The notes under the pieces are model-generated. The model had not been told where the DNA came from. It was given only the letters and a program-made list of their open reading frames with translations, and did not search any database. The position numbers and the translations under genes were made by a program. 64,000 nucleotides of DNA from Cladocopium goreaui (lineage: Eukaryota > Sar > Dinophyceae > Suessiales > Symbiodiniaceae). Positions 42,378 to 54,246 of the stretch are shown piece by piece. Position 1 is the stretch's first letter, and each line of letters begins with the position of its first letter. Where the stretch lies: the NCBI GenBank assembly GCA_947184155.2, contig CAMXCT020006748.1, positions 248,001 to 312,000 on the forward strand, read 5' to 3'.

Positions 42378-42387
42378 GTGCTTTGTA

Positions 42388-43069
42388 TAGTGTGGAGTGG
42401 GGAGTGTAGAGCGTGTAGAGTGTGGAATGTGTAGTGTAGATTGTAAAAAGTAAGAGTGTAAAGTGTAGAGTGTGGAGTGTATAGTGTAGTGTAGAGTGTG
42501 GAGTGCTAAGTGTGGAGTGTGGAGTGTAAAGTGTGGAGTGTAAAGTATGGCGTGTGGAGTGTAAAGTGTGGAGTATGGAGTGAGGAGTGTGGTGTGTGTA
42601 GAGTGTAGAATGTGGTGGAGTGTGGCGTGTGGAGTGTGGAGTATGGAGTGTAGTGTGTGGAGTGAGGATTGAGGAGTGTGGAGTGTAAAGTGTTGAGTGT
42701 GGAGTGAGGAGTGTAAAGTGTAAAGTGTGGAGTGTAAACTGTAGAGTGTGGAGTGTGGAGTGGAAAGTGGCGAGTGTGGAGTGTAAAGTGTGGCGTGTGG
42801 AATGTAAAGTGTGGAGTGTGAAGTGAGGAGTGTGGTGGGTGTAGAGTGTTGAGTGTGGTGGAGTGTGGAGTGTAGAGCGTAGAGCGTGGAGTGAGGAGTG
42901 TAAAGTGTAAAGTGTAAAGTGTGGAGCCTGGAGTATAAAGTGTAGAGTGTGGAGCGGAAAGTGTCGAGTGTGAAGTGTAGAGTGTCAAGTTAAGTGTAGA
43001 GTGTAAAGTGTGGAGTGTGGAGTGTAAAGTGTAGTGTGCGGAGTGTGGAGTGTAAAGTGTGGAGTGTGA
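42388..43069 (+). repeat. 7-bp AGTGTRR satellite
   Basis: About 680 bp of a degenerate heptamer, AGTGTGG / AGTGTAA / AGTGTAG, starting directly after the 41-bp array. Antisense translation gives a Thr/Leu/His/Ser/Pro-rich ORF (43255-42506) that is a repeat artefact. It is not the TTTAGGG telomere repeat. Confidence 0.88.
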
Positions 43070-43210
43070 CAGGTGGTGGTGATCTCGTTGTGCTGGTGAT
43101 GTTGCTGTGCTGGTGATGCTGTTGTGTTGGTGATATTGTTGTGATTTCATTGCGCTGGTGATATTGTTGTGCTGGTTGTGATTTCGTTGTGCTTGTGGTG
43201 ATGTTGTTGT
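43070..43210 (+). repeat. GTTGTGCTGGTGAT minisatellite
   Basis: About eight loosely kept copies with a 14-28 bp period (commonly 17), built on TTGTGCTGGTGATGTTG. Last member of the satellite block. Confidence 0.75.
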
Positions 43211-43485
43211 GCTGGTTAGTTGTCTCTTTGTGAACCGCACGATGCATGCAAACAAAGGTTCGTTTTCCTATTGCAGAGGTTTGCACTCGTAGTCCAAGAA
43301 CGTGAATACATTCGGGTTCGTGGCTTCCATCTTGTTTCAGAGGGGTAGGTCAACCACCAACCAGATATAACCCATATAATCCATGAGTGGGGATATTTCA
43401 TGTACAACTGGAGGTATAAATTACCATGGTTACCATGAACGAATTTCCCCATGGTAGATCTACCATGGCAGCCCAAGTTCCTGAG

Positions 43486-43594
43486 GCAAAGGGCGCACAG
43501 TGCAATGGCTCCCAGCGTGTGGATCCCCGACCTGGCCTTGGAGGAACTTAAAAATCCCAAGCCGGCCATGGTTGAGGGCATCCTGGGGGAATAG
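43486..43594 (+). CDS. Probable terminal exon, unidentified gene
   Basis: Acceptor CAAGTTCCTGAG|G at 43485/43486. The frame reads QRAHSAMAPSVWIPDLALEE then LKNPKPAMVEGILGE and stops at TAG 43592-43594. GC-rich against its AT-rich surroundings. ATG 43505 could alternatively start a 29-residue ORF. No family recognised. Confidence 0.45.
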
Positions 43595-44169
43595 ACATCT
43601 GTAGATTATGTAGGTTAATGATGGCGAATGGCGCAATTGATATTGTACTCGCTTGAATTTGATGATGAAAATTGATGAAATTCATTTAAATTCTTATAAT
43701 TTCAACTTGTATGGGTTCATTAAGCACTGCATTTCTTGAAGGCTCCAGCACAGGTTCAGAGCCAACAATAATCCACCGGTTCTCCACCTGGATGACCTTT
43801 GAGCTCTAACAAGTGGTTGCCACTGCGACCTATTTGTGGGGGATCTAATCTCTGGCAATTGTCACAGAGCTGTGGAAAATGGATTAACATGGCCTATTAT
43901 ATAATATATTGTATAATATATATATGTATATATGTATGTATGATTTACCATGATTTACCTATTGAACGTGGTGATTTTCGCTATGTGACAGAATCAGTAC
44001 TTCAATGGATCCCAGGGTTGGAGTACCTGAGGTGAACCGCTGCTCGGGATGGGCTTGTTTTGTCAACCGATTTGTAGATGCCATGGAGAGGAGGTGAGAA
44101 AGAGGTAGAGATTGAGAGAGAGGGAGAGGGAGTACTCGTACCATACCATACACATACATATCGACATGT

Positions 44170-44205
44170 GTATATATATATATATAATGTATATATATAT
44201 ACTTT
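44170..44205. repeat. AT microsatellite
   Basis: TATATA tract. A second cluster follows at 44668-44765. Frames open between them (for example 44254-44472) are not convincing as genes. Confidence 0.7.
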
Positions 44206-44667
44206 ATTTTCGCGCAAGAGACTGAGAGCAACCCCGCAAAATTATCAGAAACGTTGCCACACCCGACATTTTCGATCGGTTTTAGCCCCATTTGTGCATG
44301 CCTATACTGCTGCGGCAAACCTGAGGCCGATAAGCCAACCGCGCAGGGGATCTCAGTTGGGACAAAAAAAATATTGCACAATCTTTTTTGTTCCAGTGCG
44401 ATGTCGCTTTACCAGACGGTGATGTTGCCACTTCTTGGGATTCTTTACACGGCGATTCTATCACATATATAGATAGGAAAGTAAAATTGAACATCTATCT
44501 ATCCATCCATACATCTATCTATGTAAGCACTGTCATTATAAGTAAATAAATAACTGGTTGGTGGTTTCAAACATTTTTTATTTTCCATTTCATATGTGGG
44601 ATGTCATCCTTCCCATTGACGAACGCATATTTTTCAAGATGGTTAAAACCACCAACCAGATAAATTT

Positions 44668-44765
44668 ATATATATATACACACTATATACTATATATAAA
44701 TATGTGTGTATATATATATACTATAAATACATATATATATATATATGTATATATACTATATTGTG
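44668..44765. repeat. AT microsatellite cluster
   Basis: TATATA and ACACTATATACT-like repeats. No coding signal. Confidence 0.8.
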
Positions 44766-45541
44766 CATATTCGAAGGCATTGCCATGGTCTTAGCATGTC
44801 TAAAAGGCAATGTTTCTGGAAAACGCGGGCCGTGAGGTTGATGGAGTCTTCCAGGTTGAAAATGCATCTGGGTTGGGGGGTCCCAGCTGGGGACGCTGAA
44901 GGTGGCCATGTTGGTAACTTGAAACGAATGATCCCATATAGTAAAGAAAATAAAAGCCATGGTTGGAAAATAAAAGCCTTACTTAACTATTTGATCATTG
45001 TATTGATGTTTTATTCGGAATGGTAACTTTCTTACGGAAGAAGGCATCATTTTAGGCTGCCATGCTGGTAACATGAAGGCTGCATGAATGCAGTGGCAGA
45101 ACCAGTTAGACATCTGCAACATGGAATTACTGCAAGGCCATGGAAACCACCCTATTGACGATGATCTACTGTATACATTGAACATTGGCCTCAATTGTCA
45201 GGCTTTGTTGCCAGCTGCTTCCTGCTAATTTGGAATCTAGATTTTTGGGTGATAAGTCGTAAATGTCTAGCACTCGGAATGTAAATGACTGAGCTGTTTG
45301 CCGCCAAAAAAGAGTTTCCACACTTAACCTCTCGAAGAACAGTAGGGCATGTTTGCCAAGCGCCCGAATTCCTCCAGATGATGGATACCTTTTGGTAAAG
45401 CAAATTATCCAGAAAATGAGCCTGGTTTTTGTCCGGATCCGGAGGGTGAATCCTCCCTTCCAGGAAACAACAATTCCATGATGGTGCCGGTACAAGCCTC
45501 AGCCCTGCACCGCGGAGGTTGAGGCTACCCCACTTTACTGG

Positions 45542-45627
45542 TCACATGTCCCCCCTGAGATCCTTGGAGCGACAAGGACCTTCCTGGCCACCATGGTACC
45601 TTGTACCCCCCCTGAGATCCTGCTGGC
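45542..45627 (+). repeat. Direct repeat CCCCCCTGAGATCCT
   Basis: The word CCCCCCTGAGATCCTT/G occurs at about 45550 and 45608, each followed by GGAGC or GGCTC sequence, with ACCATGGTACC between. Too short to classify. Confidence 0.5.
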
Positions 45628-45765
45628 TCCAGGTGCTCCAAATGCAACAAGGTGGAATTGGGCGCAGCAGCTGATAATTAGGGAGTCAGTATCGATATCC
45701 AATGAAGAGAGTGAGGGCAAAACAAATTCGAAAAATACATGCCTATTTTCCCGGTGTCATCCCAG

Positions 45766-45855
45766 GTTTTCATGCAGGGCACCGGGGAAACCCAGTTTGG
45801 TGACAGCGCCCTCTGCAGGCTTTGGTGTGACGACTTCGCGCCAGCCGCTCGTTGA
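45766..45855 (+). CDS. Probable terminal exon, unidentified gene
   Basis: Acceptor GGTGTCATCCCAG|G at 45765/45766. 29 codons reading VFMQGTGETQFGDSALCRLW then CDDFAPAAR to TGA 45853-45855. GC-rich, protein-like. A longer open + frame over 45593-45916 is in a different phase and reads less like protein. No family recognised. Confidence 0.45.
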   Translation, partial: VFMQGTGETQFGDSALCRLWCDDFAPAAR

Positions 45856-46440
45856 TTCACCTAAATGGCTGCTGTTGGTGGTTTGCACAGAAGGTGGTTG
45901 GCTGGTCATTTCATGACCATGCAGGTTTGAGCATTTTTTGGTGGATTTATCTCATTTTATGGCCAGTCCTTGTTCTTCAGACAAACCCATGCTCCAGTCG
46001 AATTATATTCTATGAATGCATCCTATACAGATTATACAGTATGCATGAAAATATGCCGTGGGTTCTTTCAGATATATAGATCGGTCGCCAACTTTGATAT
46101 CACTTGAAAGCAACAAATCGCTGCTAGCAACAAATCTAGATTTGGCATGTTTTGTGGTACCTTTCAAGTCTCATCCGGTGCTAAGGACAACAGCAGGACG
46201 TCACAAGGGTTGGGACAAGGTCAAGTGCCACATGGTTTGCCATTTATTTTGTGTGGTTATTCTTCCAAGATCAGGATGGATCAATATATCCAAGCGTCAC
46301 ATAACATTACCATAGAATGTGCAATTATAATCATGTATATATATATATACATACACTTGAGGATGAGCATCCATAACTCTCAATATTGAATATAGACATA
46401 GACATATATTTAGACAAGACAATATAGCTATATAATGCTA

Positions 46441-46465
46441 TCTAATATATATATATATATATATT
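46441..46465. repeat. AT microsatellite
   Basis: TATATA tract followed by TTGTGTTTGTGTG. Confidence 0.8.
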
Positions 46466-46525
46466 TGTGTTTGTGTGTAACCACCATATTTCATCATATG
46501 AGTCCATGAAAACCAGCGACCAGCG

Positions 46526-46645
46526 ACGGAACCTTTCAGGAGATGCATCCCAAAGAGGACGAAGCCCCTTAGCGTTAGCGAACATTGCTGAAGGCCCCGA
46601 GGGCGGGACGGCTGGTCGAAACGGCTTTCGGCAGATCGGGAAAGT
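46526..46645 (+). CDS. Exon-like open frame, unidentified
   Basis: Follows AACCTTTCAG|G. The longest + frame reads SQRGRSPLALANIAEGPEGG then TAGRNGFRQIGK. GC-rich and Gly-rich. An antisense frame is also open. No family recognised. Confidence 0.3.
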
Positions 46646-47125
46646 GCATATTGATGAGATATGGATTAGCTGACTAGCTGATACAGTAGTAGCTGTAAGA
46701 AAAAGAAATGGGAAAGCCAAATCCTACTCAAATAGATTTGGGGGTTACTATATACATATATATATACACGCTGTAATACATGTAAATGCTTATCAACCAG
46801 TTACCACCCGAGTCCGATCCAATTCGAGGTGTTGGGAGTAGCACTTCACGCGTCCTCGTCAAGAATATCCTATGATTGTTCCATGGGTATACCAATATGT
46901 GAAGATTATCCCTATGATTTCCACATTAAACAACATTAAACACCATTTTAATCTCATCATGATGCGTATTATCATATTATTATCATTTAACCACAATTAT
47001 AAAACGATGATAAGTTGCCGATATAGGCGATGTTTATCAGAGGGTAGCTAGATTTTAGAAGAACCAATAGCTGGGGCTAGCTGAGGTTCAAAAAATCCCT
47101 ACAGCGCTTCACCTTTTTATTGGAG

Positions 47126-47204
47126 GTCGTGCGATGAGTTTGAGCAGCAAGATGCCCCTGATGACAAACAGAGGAGAATCAGGCGCCAGCGGTTTCACCC
47201 GCCG
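47126..47204 (+). CDS. Short charged exon, unidentified gene
   Basis: Good acceptor CTTCACCTTTTTATTGGAG|G and donor CACCCGCCG|GTACGG. Codes for SCDEFEQQDAPDDKQRRIRR then QRFHPP, 26 codons, acidic then basic. No family recognised. Confidence 0.45.
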
Positions 47205-49654
47205 GTACGGCACAAAGGGGCTGCGGCGTGGATGGTGGACTTAGCGCCCAAGAATGGTGGCATTGATGTAATCTACAGGATTTTACACTTCTATCAGTGA
47301 AACACGTTTTAGTTAGTATTCCAAAGCCGTAGATTCTACTATATATTTGTATATTTGTATCTATTTGTCTACATGTGTTTGAATAACAGACTCAGTTCCA
47401 AGACGCACATCCCTCAGGAGTCACTCGCCAATCGTCCAAACAGTTCGGAGGACTCAGCTCAGCTGAGCGGAGATGGCTTGGGAATGGGGGGAATGAGCCA
47501 TAACAACTATTAACAATCATTATGGGTTAATGGGTCATTCAATCATGGGAATGACCCTTAACTACCCCCTTACCCATAGGAATCATAGATTGATGTTGTT
47601 TATGTTCACGTTGTGAGTAAGGGGGTAGTAAGGGCAGCAATGGGTAGTATCATTACCGTGATAAGAATGGGCGCACCAGCAAATCATAGTGAGGGGACGG
47701 AAAAAAGTGATTGGTTTAGACTGCCAGAACTTACTCGGCCAAACGAGTTTCGAGGAGTGCCACGCCAGTTGAAGTTTGAGAGCGTTTGGCATATAGCCCT
47801 CTTCCAACAAGCAAATACAAGTAAATACAAGTCTATAGTCTACAATGTTGATTCATGTTGATTGAAATTTATTACTTTTCAGCGATATGTTAGATTACCA
47901 GAGGATATCTCTACCTTTACCTCAGCACTTAAGATATACCTGACTTGAGAGGCCCAGCACTGAGGTGAGAGTGACTGATGATCTGACAGAATTCGAACAG
48001 ATTCATCGGGCCCTCTACCCGCAATTCATCAAGGGCGTGAAAGGGTAACATGTTGATGTGTGGGAGAATCTCTAGGATGATCTTCTCAAATTGCATTTGA
48101 AATTTGAACATTTTGAACTTCTGAACCATGTTGAAGCCACAAATGTTATTCGAGGTGCCAACCCTTGATGCCTTTGAAAAGGAGATAGAATTTCCCTAAA
48201 ATGCACGCGGCGAAAGAGCTGACAAATCTTCCCTCGGAAGAACATTTGATTGAAGGTGTTGGTTTTGGTTTGTGAAAACATGCAGGCTAGTAATGTATCA
48301 CACGCACACATATATATATATATATTGCAGGCCAGTAAGTAATGTATCATATATATATATATGTGGGATTGGAAGATGTTAACATATTTTGTTCACCGGA
48401 AACTGCAGTTTTTCAGTGGGACATCCAGGAGGTAGGGAATTGCCATGTTGGAAAAGGCCAGAGGCTATCTGAATTTGTAATTATATCTTTGCAACATTTT
48501 GCAACTATGTTCAAATATCAGGGTGATATGTTTTCATGTTCTCATTTGAGATGATTTTCTCAATGGACCTTTTTGGGGATGGGTTCAAACCGCAAATCGC
48601 AATGTCATCAACTATCCACGGGCCCTTCAGGAAATATTTTCCCAATCAGGTGTATAGATATAGACATAGACGATATCTCAGATACACTAATTTTGCTTGT
48701 CACAACCTTATTTATGTTGAGGGTAGCGTAAGTGATGATAAGTTGCCATGTGCAAAATCCCGAGGTGGAATGTCATGTGACTACAATGTGGTCTACGTTT
48801 GCGAAAAGTGAAAGCGTAGTTTAGGGACCCTTGAAGGCAATGCCAGGGGCCCTTGGAACGGCCTAATGCCAACTGCGTCCATAGCCGTGGCATGCGACCC
48901 CATGCGTGAAGCAGCTTTGAAAAGGTTTCAGGATTGTTTACGATGAGGGCATGGCTCAAAAATTCTGGCGACCCCAGCAATCCTGACTAGTTTAGTGTTG
49001 GGGAGAAAGCTATTCCACTGATTCTGATGTGGCACAACTGGATTCATGTTCTGATAGGAATCCTCTGGGTGTTGAGATGTTTGCTCCTCATAGAGTTCCA
49101 CTTGCAGTTCCAGGTTTCTGATTTTGGTATCCCATGGTATCCCCAATGCATTCCAGACATTTCCAGACGATGAACCTGAAAACGTCCCCGAAAACGTCAC
49201 GCAAGGTAGGGAAGAAGCCTAAAGTTGGGAAATGGTGAGCAGACTGCGCATGTTTCATACCCTCATTCACGTTTTTTTTCCTTAATACATTATCATACAA
49301 TAGCATATAGTATATGTATTTAATTCCCTTATGCGTTTGTTGTTTTGGGTCTAGTCATTCATTCGCTCATTCATGTTTGTCCTCCCTTCCATAATTCGTA
49401 TGTTCACAAAAGTTTCCGCTCTGCAGAGCGCCTATTTCCAGCTACAAAAATTGGTCTGATTGGCCCAGATGTATGAGATGTAGTGTGTTAAGGCCAATAA
49501 TGAACCGTCCCCAAGTCATCATTGAGTCATCACCATTTTTATGGCTATAAATCATCCATGCTAAGTTTATGGCATTGGGGTTCCCAGATGGGAATTGACG
49601 AGCGGATTTCCGTACCTCGCAGTGTTCAAGGGGGCGGGCAGCTAACTTGCAACG

Positions 49655-49790
49655 ATGGCGTTGCAGCTGCAGATTTGCACCCTGAAGGGTCAAACCCTAA
49701 CGTTGCCCGGCAACATTTGGGCCTGGCCATTTTGTCTTTGGGGGAATATCCTCATTTTGGGTGATTTGGAGTGGTTGGACACATAACATT
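49655..49790 (+). CDS. Possible first exon with ubiquitin-like start
   Basis: ATG 49655 in an AACGATGG context opens MALQLQICTLKGQTLTLPGN. A strand-turn-strand start with 'xCTLKGQTLTL' resembles the first beta hairpin of ubiquitin-like domains. The frame stays open to TAA 49790, but the later part looks like intron. A second short frame after TTTGAG|G at 50739-50795 (VASDPASPLRIQEFMETVH) could be the next exon. Resemblance only; not a firm assignment. Confidence 0.3.
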
Positions 49791-49937
49791 TCAGTTGGGG
49801 CAACGGCAAGTCTACGATGCAGAGAATGAAGATAACATTCACGCCTATATTATTTTACTGGAACCATCCTTTTATGGTTGGAGAAGGTGCATTGTCCCAG
49901 GTCAACAAATTAATAGATACACGTATACGCGAAAAAA

Positions 49938-50260
49938 GGGGCTATTTTCCATTGGTTTCTGAACCTCTATGATTCATAAACTGTAGCTCTATCAGCTAAA
50001 AAACAGGATTTAACATCTTAACATGCCCAATGGAGAAGTACGTTTGACCGAAACTTTGCTTGGATGCGGAATATGTTTGACCAATTAAACCTCTTCCCCT
50101 CTCAAACATATTCCGCATCCAAGCAAAGTTTCGGTCAAACGTACTTCTCCATTGGGCATGTTAAGATGTTAAATCCTGTTTTTTGGCTGATAGAGCTACA
50201 GTTTATGAATCATAGAGGTTCAGAAAGTATATAGTGATAATCCCAATGGAAAATTGCCCC
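49938..50260. repeat. Large near-perfect inverted repeat
   Basis: Arms 49956-50080 and 50102-50226 (125 bp each) are reverse complements with a single mismatch, separated by a 21-bp loop. An outer 18-bp pair (GGGGCTATTTTCCATTGG at 49938 and its inverse ending 50260) extends it, with a 15-bp insertion GTATATAGTGATAAT at 50227-50241. Non-coding. Could extrude as a cruciform or be transcribed into a long hairpin RNA. Confidence 0.93.
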
Positions 50261-51357
50261 TTCTATAAAGGTGGCTGACCTGACAGCGATGGACAGATTG
50301 AGACAAGCTGTGGGCTGTGGGATCCCTAATCCCATTTTTGCTGCTTCAATCCCATTATATCCCATAAAAGGCCCTCTTACGATCAAAGAACGGTTGTTCT
50401 TTTATATGTTTACCACCATTTTTGTTGGTTAAATCACAATTTATAGGCCATTGATAGATGCTTGTCCGGGGTGCTTGAATCTCATTTTTCTAATATGGGG
50501 TAAAGCTGCCATTTCTATCCTTTCAGAGTGTGATATCTACTTTTTCTGGGCTGGTTGAATTCCAAACGATTCTTGGATTCAGTTGATTTCATAGCACTTG
50601 TCTTGGTGTTTTAGCCTTTTATAGCCATTGAGTTGGTGAAATGCGTATTATTAGTTGGCTGGTTCCCCATATAGCAATCATTATCAAGCTTGCTCCAACC
50701 ACTTTATTTGCCCATTTTAGCCTCCAAACGTATTTGAGGTGGCCAGCGACCCTGCTTCCCCTTTACGAATTCAAGAGTTTATGGAAACCGTCCATTGAGT
50801 CCGATAGCTACGCGACAAATTCGCAGAGGGTTGGTGATATCTGGGGTTGTTTGAAAACGTCAGGAGAAACCAGCAAAGTTCTATGGTTTGATCATCATTG
50901 TCCACATTAAACGGTTGGATACCCATGGTAGGGGATAGGATTCCCACATCATGGGATGGATGACCATAAACCATACAGTACACCATGTTTTTATTGCCAT
51001 TTCGGGTACCCTTTGGAAATTTCAAGGTGTGGCGAACTGGAAAATCACAATTTAAAACCTTTCTTACTATGTGAGTCATCTATAAATTCTATGAACATCG
51101 GCCACTTTCCGTGGCTACGTAACAAATTACCAGAGGGCACCCTTCGGCAATCAAACATACCAATTGCAAATCCACCATTTATAGAAGATTATCCCAGCTT
51201 TCTCCTGCATTTATAGAGGATTTTCCCATTAAACAACTTCAAAGATCCATTTGCATTAAAGAAAAACCATGAAAACCTCCATTTTTATCGGTGGTTTTCC
51301 AGCCATGTTTGATGACCAGTCAGAGGCTACACCCCCATTTTGGATGTCGTTCTCCAG

Positions 51358-51488
51358 GTTGGCCGCAAGCTCCACAGATACAGTGTCTGCTCTGGCGATG
51401 CGACTGCGACGTGCCTGTGGGGATGACGCTTGGGACGTGGAGGAGGAGCTGGGGATATCACCGTGGACCCTCAAAAGCAGCATACCAG
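51358..51488 (+). CDS. Exon, unidentified gene
   Basis: Acceptor CGTTCTCCAG|G and donor ATACCAG|GTGGATGG. 43 codons reading LAASSTDTVSALAMRLRRAC then GDDAWDVEEELGISPWTLKS. Helical with an acidic middle, C/G-rich third positions. A second + frame is open too but reads poorly (Cys/Trp/Arg-rich). No family recognised. Confidence 0.5.
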
Positions 51489-51522
51489 GTGGATGGTAAA
51501 TCCGAAAAAAACCCTTGGTAAC

Positions 51523-51629
51523 TACCATCTGGTTATTTAACATAGCCATGGTATACATGGCCCATTTATAGATGGTTTACCTATGAAAAAGGGTGATTTT
51601 CCATGGCTATGTTAAATAACCAAAGGGTA
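51523..51629. mobile_element. Fold-back family 2, full copy
   Basis: 107 bp from TACCATCTGGTTATTTAACA (TAGCCATGG) to CCATGGCTATGTTAAATAAC then CAAAGGGTA. It begins 35 bp after the donor of the exon at 51358-51488. Eroded relatives lie nearby at 51714-51793 and at about 51100-51138. Confidence 0.8.
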
Positions 51630-51713
51630 ATGGTAACGACAGAAAACATTGTAGACACTGGGACTAATTATGGGATAAACCATCTATCAACTGGTGATTT
51701 CTTCCATGCACAG

Positions 51714-51793
51714 TAGCTATGGAAAATCTCCCTTTTCAATAGGTAAATCAACTATAAATGACCATATTCCATATGTTAGTTTACCACAGGGTA
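51714..51793. mobile_element. Fold-back family 2, left-truncated copy
   Basis: Keeps the inner TAGCTATGGAAAATCTCCC and the right end GTTAGTTTACCACAGGGTA. The left terminus is eroded. Confidence 0.6.
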
Positions 51794-52663
51794 TGGGGTC
51801 TCCACCATAAATGTATACATTTATAAGCTGGGGATTTTGACATTTAACTTTGGTTAAAGTTAATGTGGTTATAAAATGTTACAAATCATTTTATCACCAG
51901 GGGGCCTCACCTTGCATATCATCAAACATGGATATCCAGGTGGCGCCAACAATAAGTGGGATTCACCAAGTACGAAATAACGGAGTTTGACATGAACACA
52001 TGTCTTATCGGGAAAATATCGGATTTAGCATTGTTTGCACTGTGCGCATGGTATCTCAGCACACAAAACAGTGGTTTAAGCAACAATCATGGTGATTTTA
52101 GCCAGCTTGAACAAACAAAAGACGGACCCGAATCATTAAAAATTATGGGATTCACAAAGAACAGGGTGTCATGCAGAAAAACACAAACAAATTAGACATT
52201 CTAAGCAACACAATACATGGAATTCCCTGAAAAAAACATGAATTTCATCACTTACTATAACACGTTGTAACCAGAGAAACATGAGAGTTACACCCTGCAA
52301 GAATGGTGTCAATAGAACTGGGTTTATGTTGACTAAATTGACCAACATGTTGTGTATGAGACAACGTTATCCAGACCCCCAATCCTAGTTGTTGGCCACG
52401 GTTCATGTTCATGTCCAGCCAGCAGGTTTAGTATAAGACTCTATGAGATTTTCTAGGATTCTTCACGGGACCCCCGGCAAATAGTAGGCAATAGCCCTAG
52501 TCATGGCATGTCTAGGGGGCTGTATTGTACCACCTGAAAATTATACCAGTTGGCATGATCATGTTAACTGATTCGTAATATGTTCTAATGTTCTTTCCAA
52601 TCAGGTTCGGAATGGTTCGGATTGAACTTTATCACGTAGCCTATTACCAACATCTCCTTCCTG

Positions 52664-52864
52664 TTGCCCAAAAAAATAACTCAACCTAAAGCATTAGTCC
52701 TTTCCAAACGTCCAGATTTGAGACGTTTGGACCGCGAGTCGCCAAGGTCACCAATACGGGTCCGGCCTTTTGCTTGTGCCACGCCAAAGGCGCAGCCGGA
52801 TCAGCGCTGGGATCAGCTGGGTGGTGATCCCGGAGGGCCGATTTCGGAGATCAGCTGGCGTTAA
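52664..52864 (+). CDS. Exon-like open frame, unidentified
   Basis: Open + frame to TAA 52862-52864. The GC-rich core reads LVLSKRPDLRRLDRESPRSP then IRVRPFACATPKAQPDQRWD and a Gly/Pro-rich end. Arg/Pro-rich and protein-like, but no clear acceptor and no family. Confidence 0.3.
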   Translation: MPKKITQPKALVLSKRPDLRRLDRESPRSPIRVRPFACATPKAQPDQRWDQLGGDPGGPISEISWR

Positions 52865-53712
52865 GTCACCCAGTCACCCAACCAGGTCACCCAAGTTATA
52901 TCATGTTATATCCAGATATATCCAGATATATCCAGGATAATTTGGAGATGTTTTTGACATTTTTTGACATGTGTTCATGGGAGATCAACTGCCCCATGAA
53001 AGTTTTTCGTGGTTGTTGGTCACCTTATTGAGGGGTAACTTACCACATGATGATTCCAGCACTATTGGCTGTATACCCCTGTTTGCCCGCAACAAACGTT
53101 GTTGTGTTACATCATACCTACCCTGCACGGATATCCCCATGATAAACTAGGAAAACCAAGTTGCCCATCCCATCTTGTTGGTAAACCTACTATAAATCTA
53201 TATCATTAGATATCTATACTTACATATTTACATTTCCATATTACGTACTTACATACCTATACATTTATTCTATATATTAAGATTTATATTTTTCACATAT
53301 ATATATTAATACATACATTTATTTATAAATTTATAGGTGTGCATCTATACATAAACCACCTCAGCTTGTCTTCTTCAGTTTACCAATAGGTTTGGCCCCA
53401 GATCTCGATCTCAGGTGACAGCTTTATGCCACTGGATGAGAGCATGTCCCTGGCGGCTTTAGGCCGTGGATGTCCGGGTTCCATGATGAAGCTTGGGGGT
53501 TGTTGACCACGGTGACCACCAAGGTTTTTTGGACTCTGAAGTTAGGATATCAGTACAGTACATATACTTGCTATAGTTGGAAGATGTATAGATACTTTAT
53601 GATAAGTTGATCCTTATAAATGTGATGTCGATAGATTCTTCTTAATCAAATCACTCATTAAACCCGGGTGAAACGGAACACCGGAAACAACGAGGTCTCG
53701 ATCACCTGGCAG

Positions 53713-53769
53713 GTGTCCGCGATGGTGCCAGACTCTTTGCGCGAAGCCGCTCGGATCTGTTTGAGCCAG
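53713..53769 (+). CDS. Short exon candidate
   Basis: After CGATCACCTGGCAG|G the frame reads VSAMVPDSLREAARICLSQ and could end at a GA donor (CAG|GAAGAA). The longer frame upstream has an in-frame TAA with no acceptor after it, so the exon, if real, is only these 19 codons. An antisense frame is also open. Confidence 0.3.
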
Positions 53770-54121
53770 GAAGAAGGAGTAGTAATCATCAATATCATAG
53801 TCATAATGTCCATTGTAATGGATAATTATTGAAACAACTAACATACATATAGCAATCATCCATTTCATAGAATATTGTTTTGGGGTTAATAAAAATAAGA
53901 TGGCAATTTGTATGTATGAAAATGGAAGATTGTGTTGCCCTCCTGGGAGAAAAGAACTTGGCAATGAAGAATCTTCCATTTTCATATGCACATTCACATT
54001 TCCAAGATTTTCCAAGTATAAAATGGTAACCTTGATATACCTTGATATTATCATATTTATTCAACAGTCTTGTTTTCAATGTGGTCCCACCTCCCTTGGG
54101 TAGGTGGGATTTCATGGCTAG

Positions 54122-54246
54122 GCGTTGATTCAATGATACCATCCGGGGATGCCTCAGGACCGCAGCATGCGGCAGGGGCCACCTTCGAAGCCACATACGA
54201 GACGACGGCGCCCGCGTTTCTGCAACAAGCGGTTCCAACCGCCTGA
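54122..54246 (+). CDS. GC-rich exon candidate, strand not certain
   Basis: After TTTCATGGCTAG|G the + frame reads VDSMIPSGDASGPQHAAGAT then FEATYETTAPAFLQQAVPTA and stops at TGA 54244-54246. C/G-rich third positions support it. Two antisense frames are open over the same bases (one reads AVVSYVASKVAPAACCGPEA), so strand is not settled. Confidence 0.35.

Noticed and set aside
42388..43069. Telomeric repeat tract.
   Set aside because: The heptamer AGTGTRR is not the TTTAGGG-type repeat and is embedded between other satellites.
37946..43210. CRISPR array because of regular repeats.
   Set aside because: Repeats are contiguous tandem satellites without unique spacers, and the genome is eukaryotic.
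42506..43255. Antisense Thr/His/Pro/Ser-rich 249-codon ORF, possibly a mucin-like protein.
   Set aside because: It is a direct translation of the degenerate 7-bp repeat.
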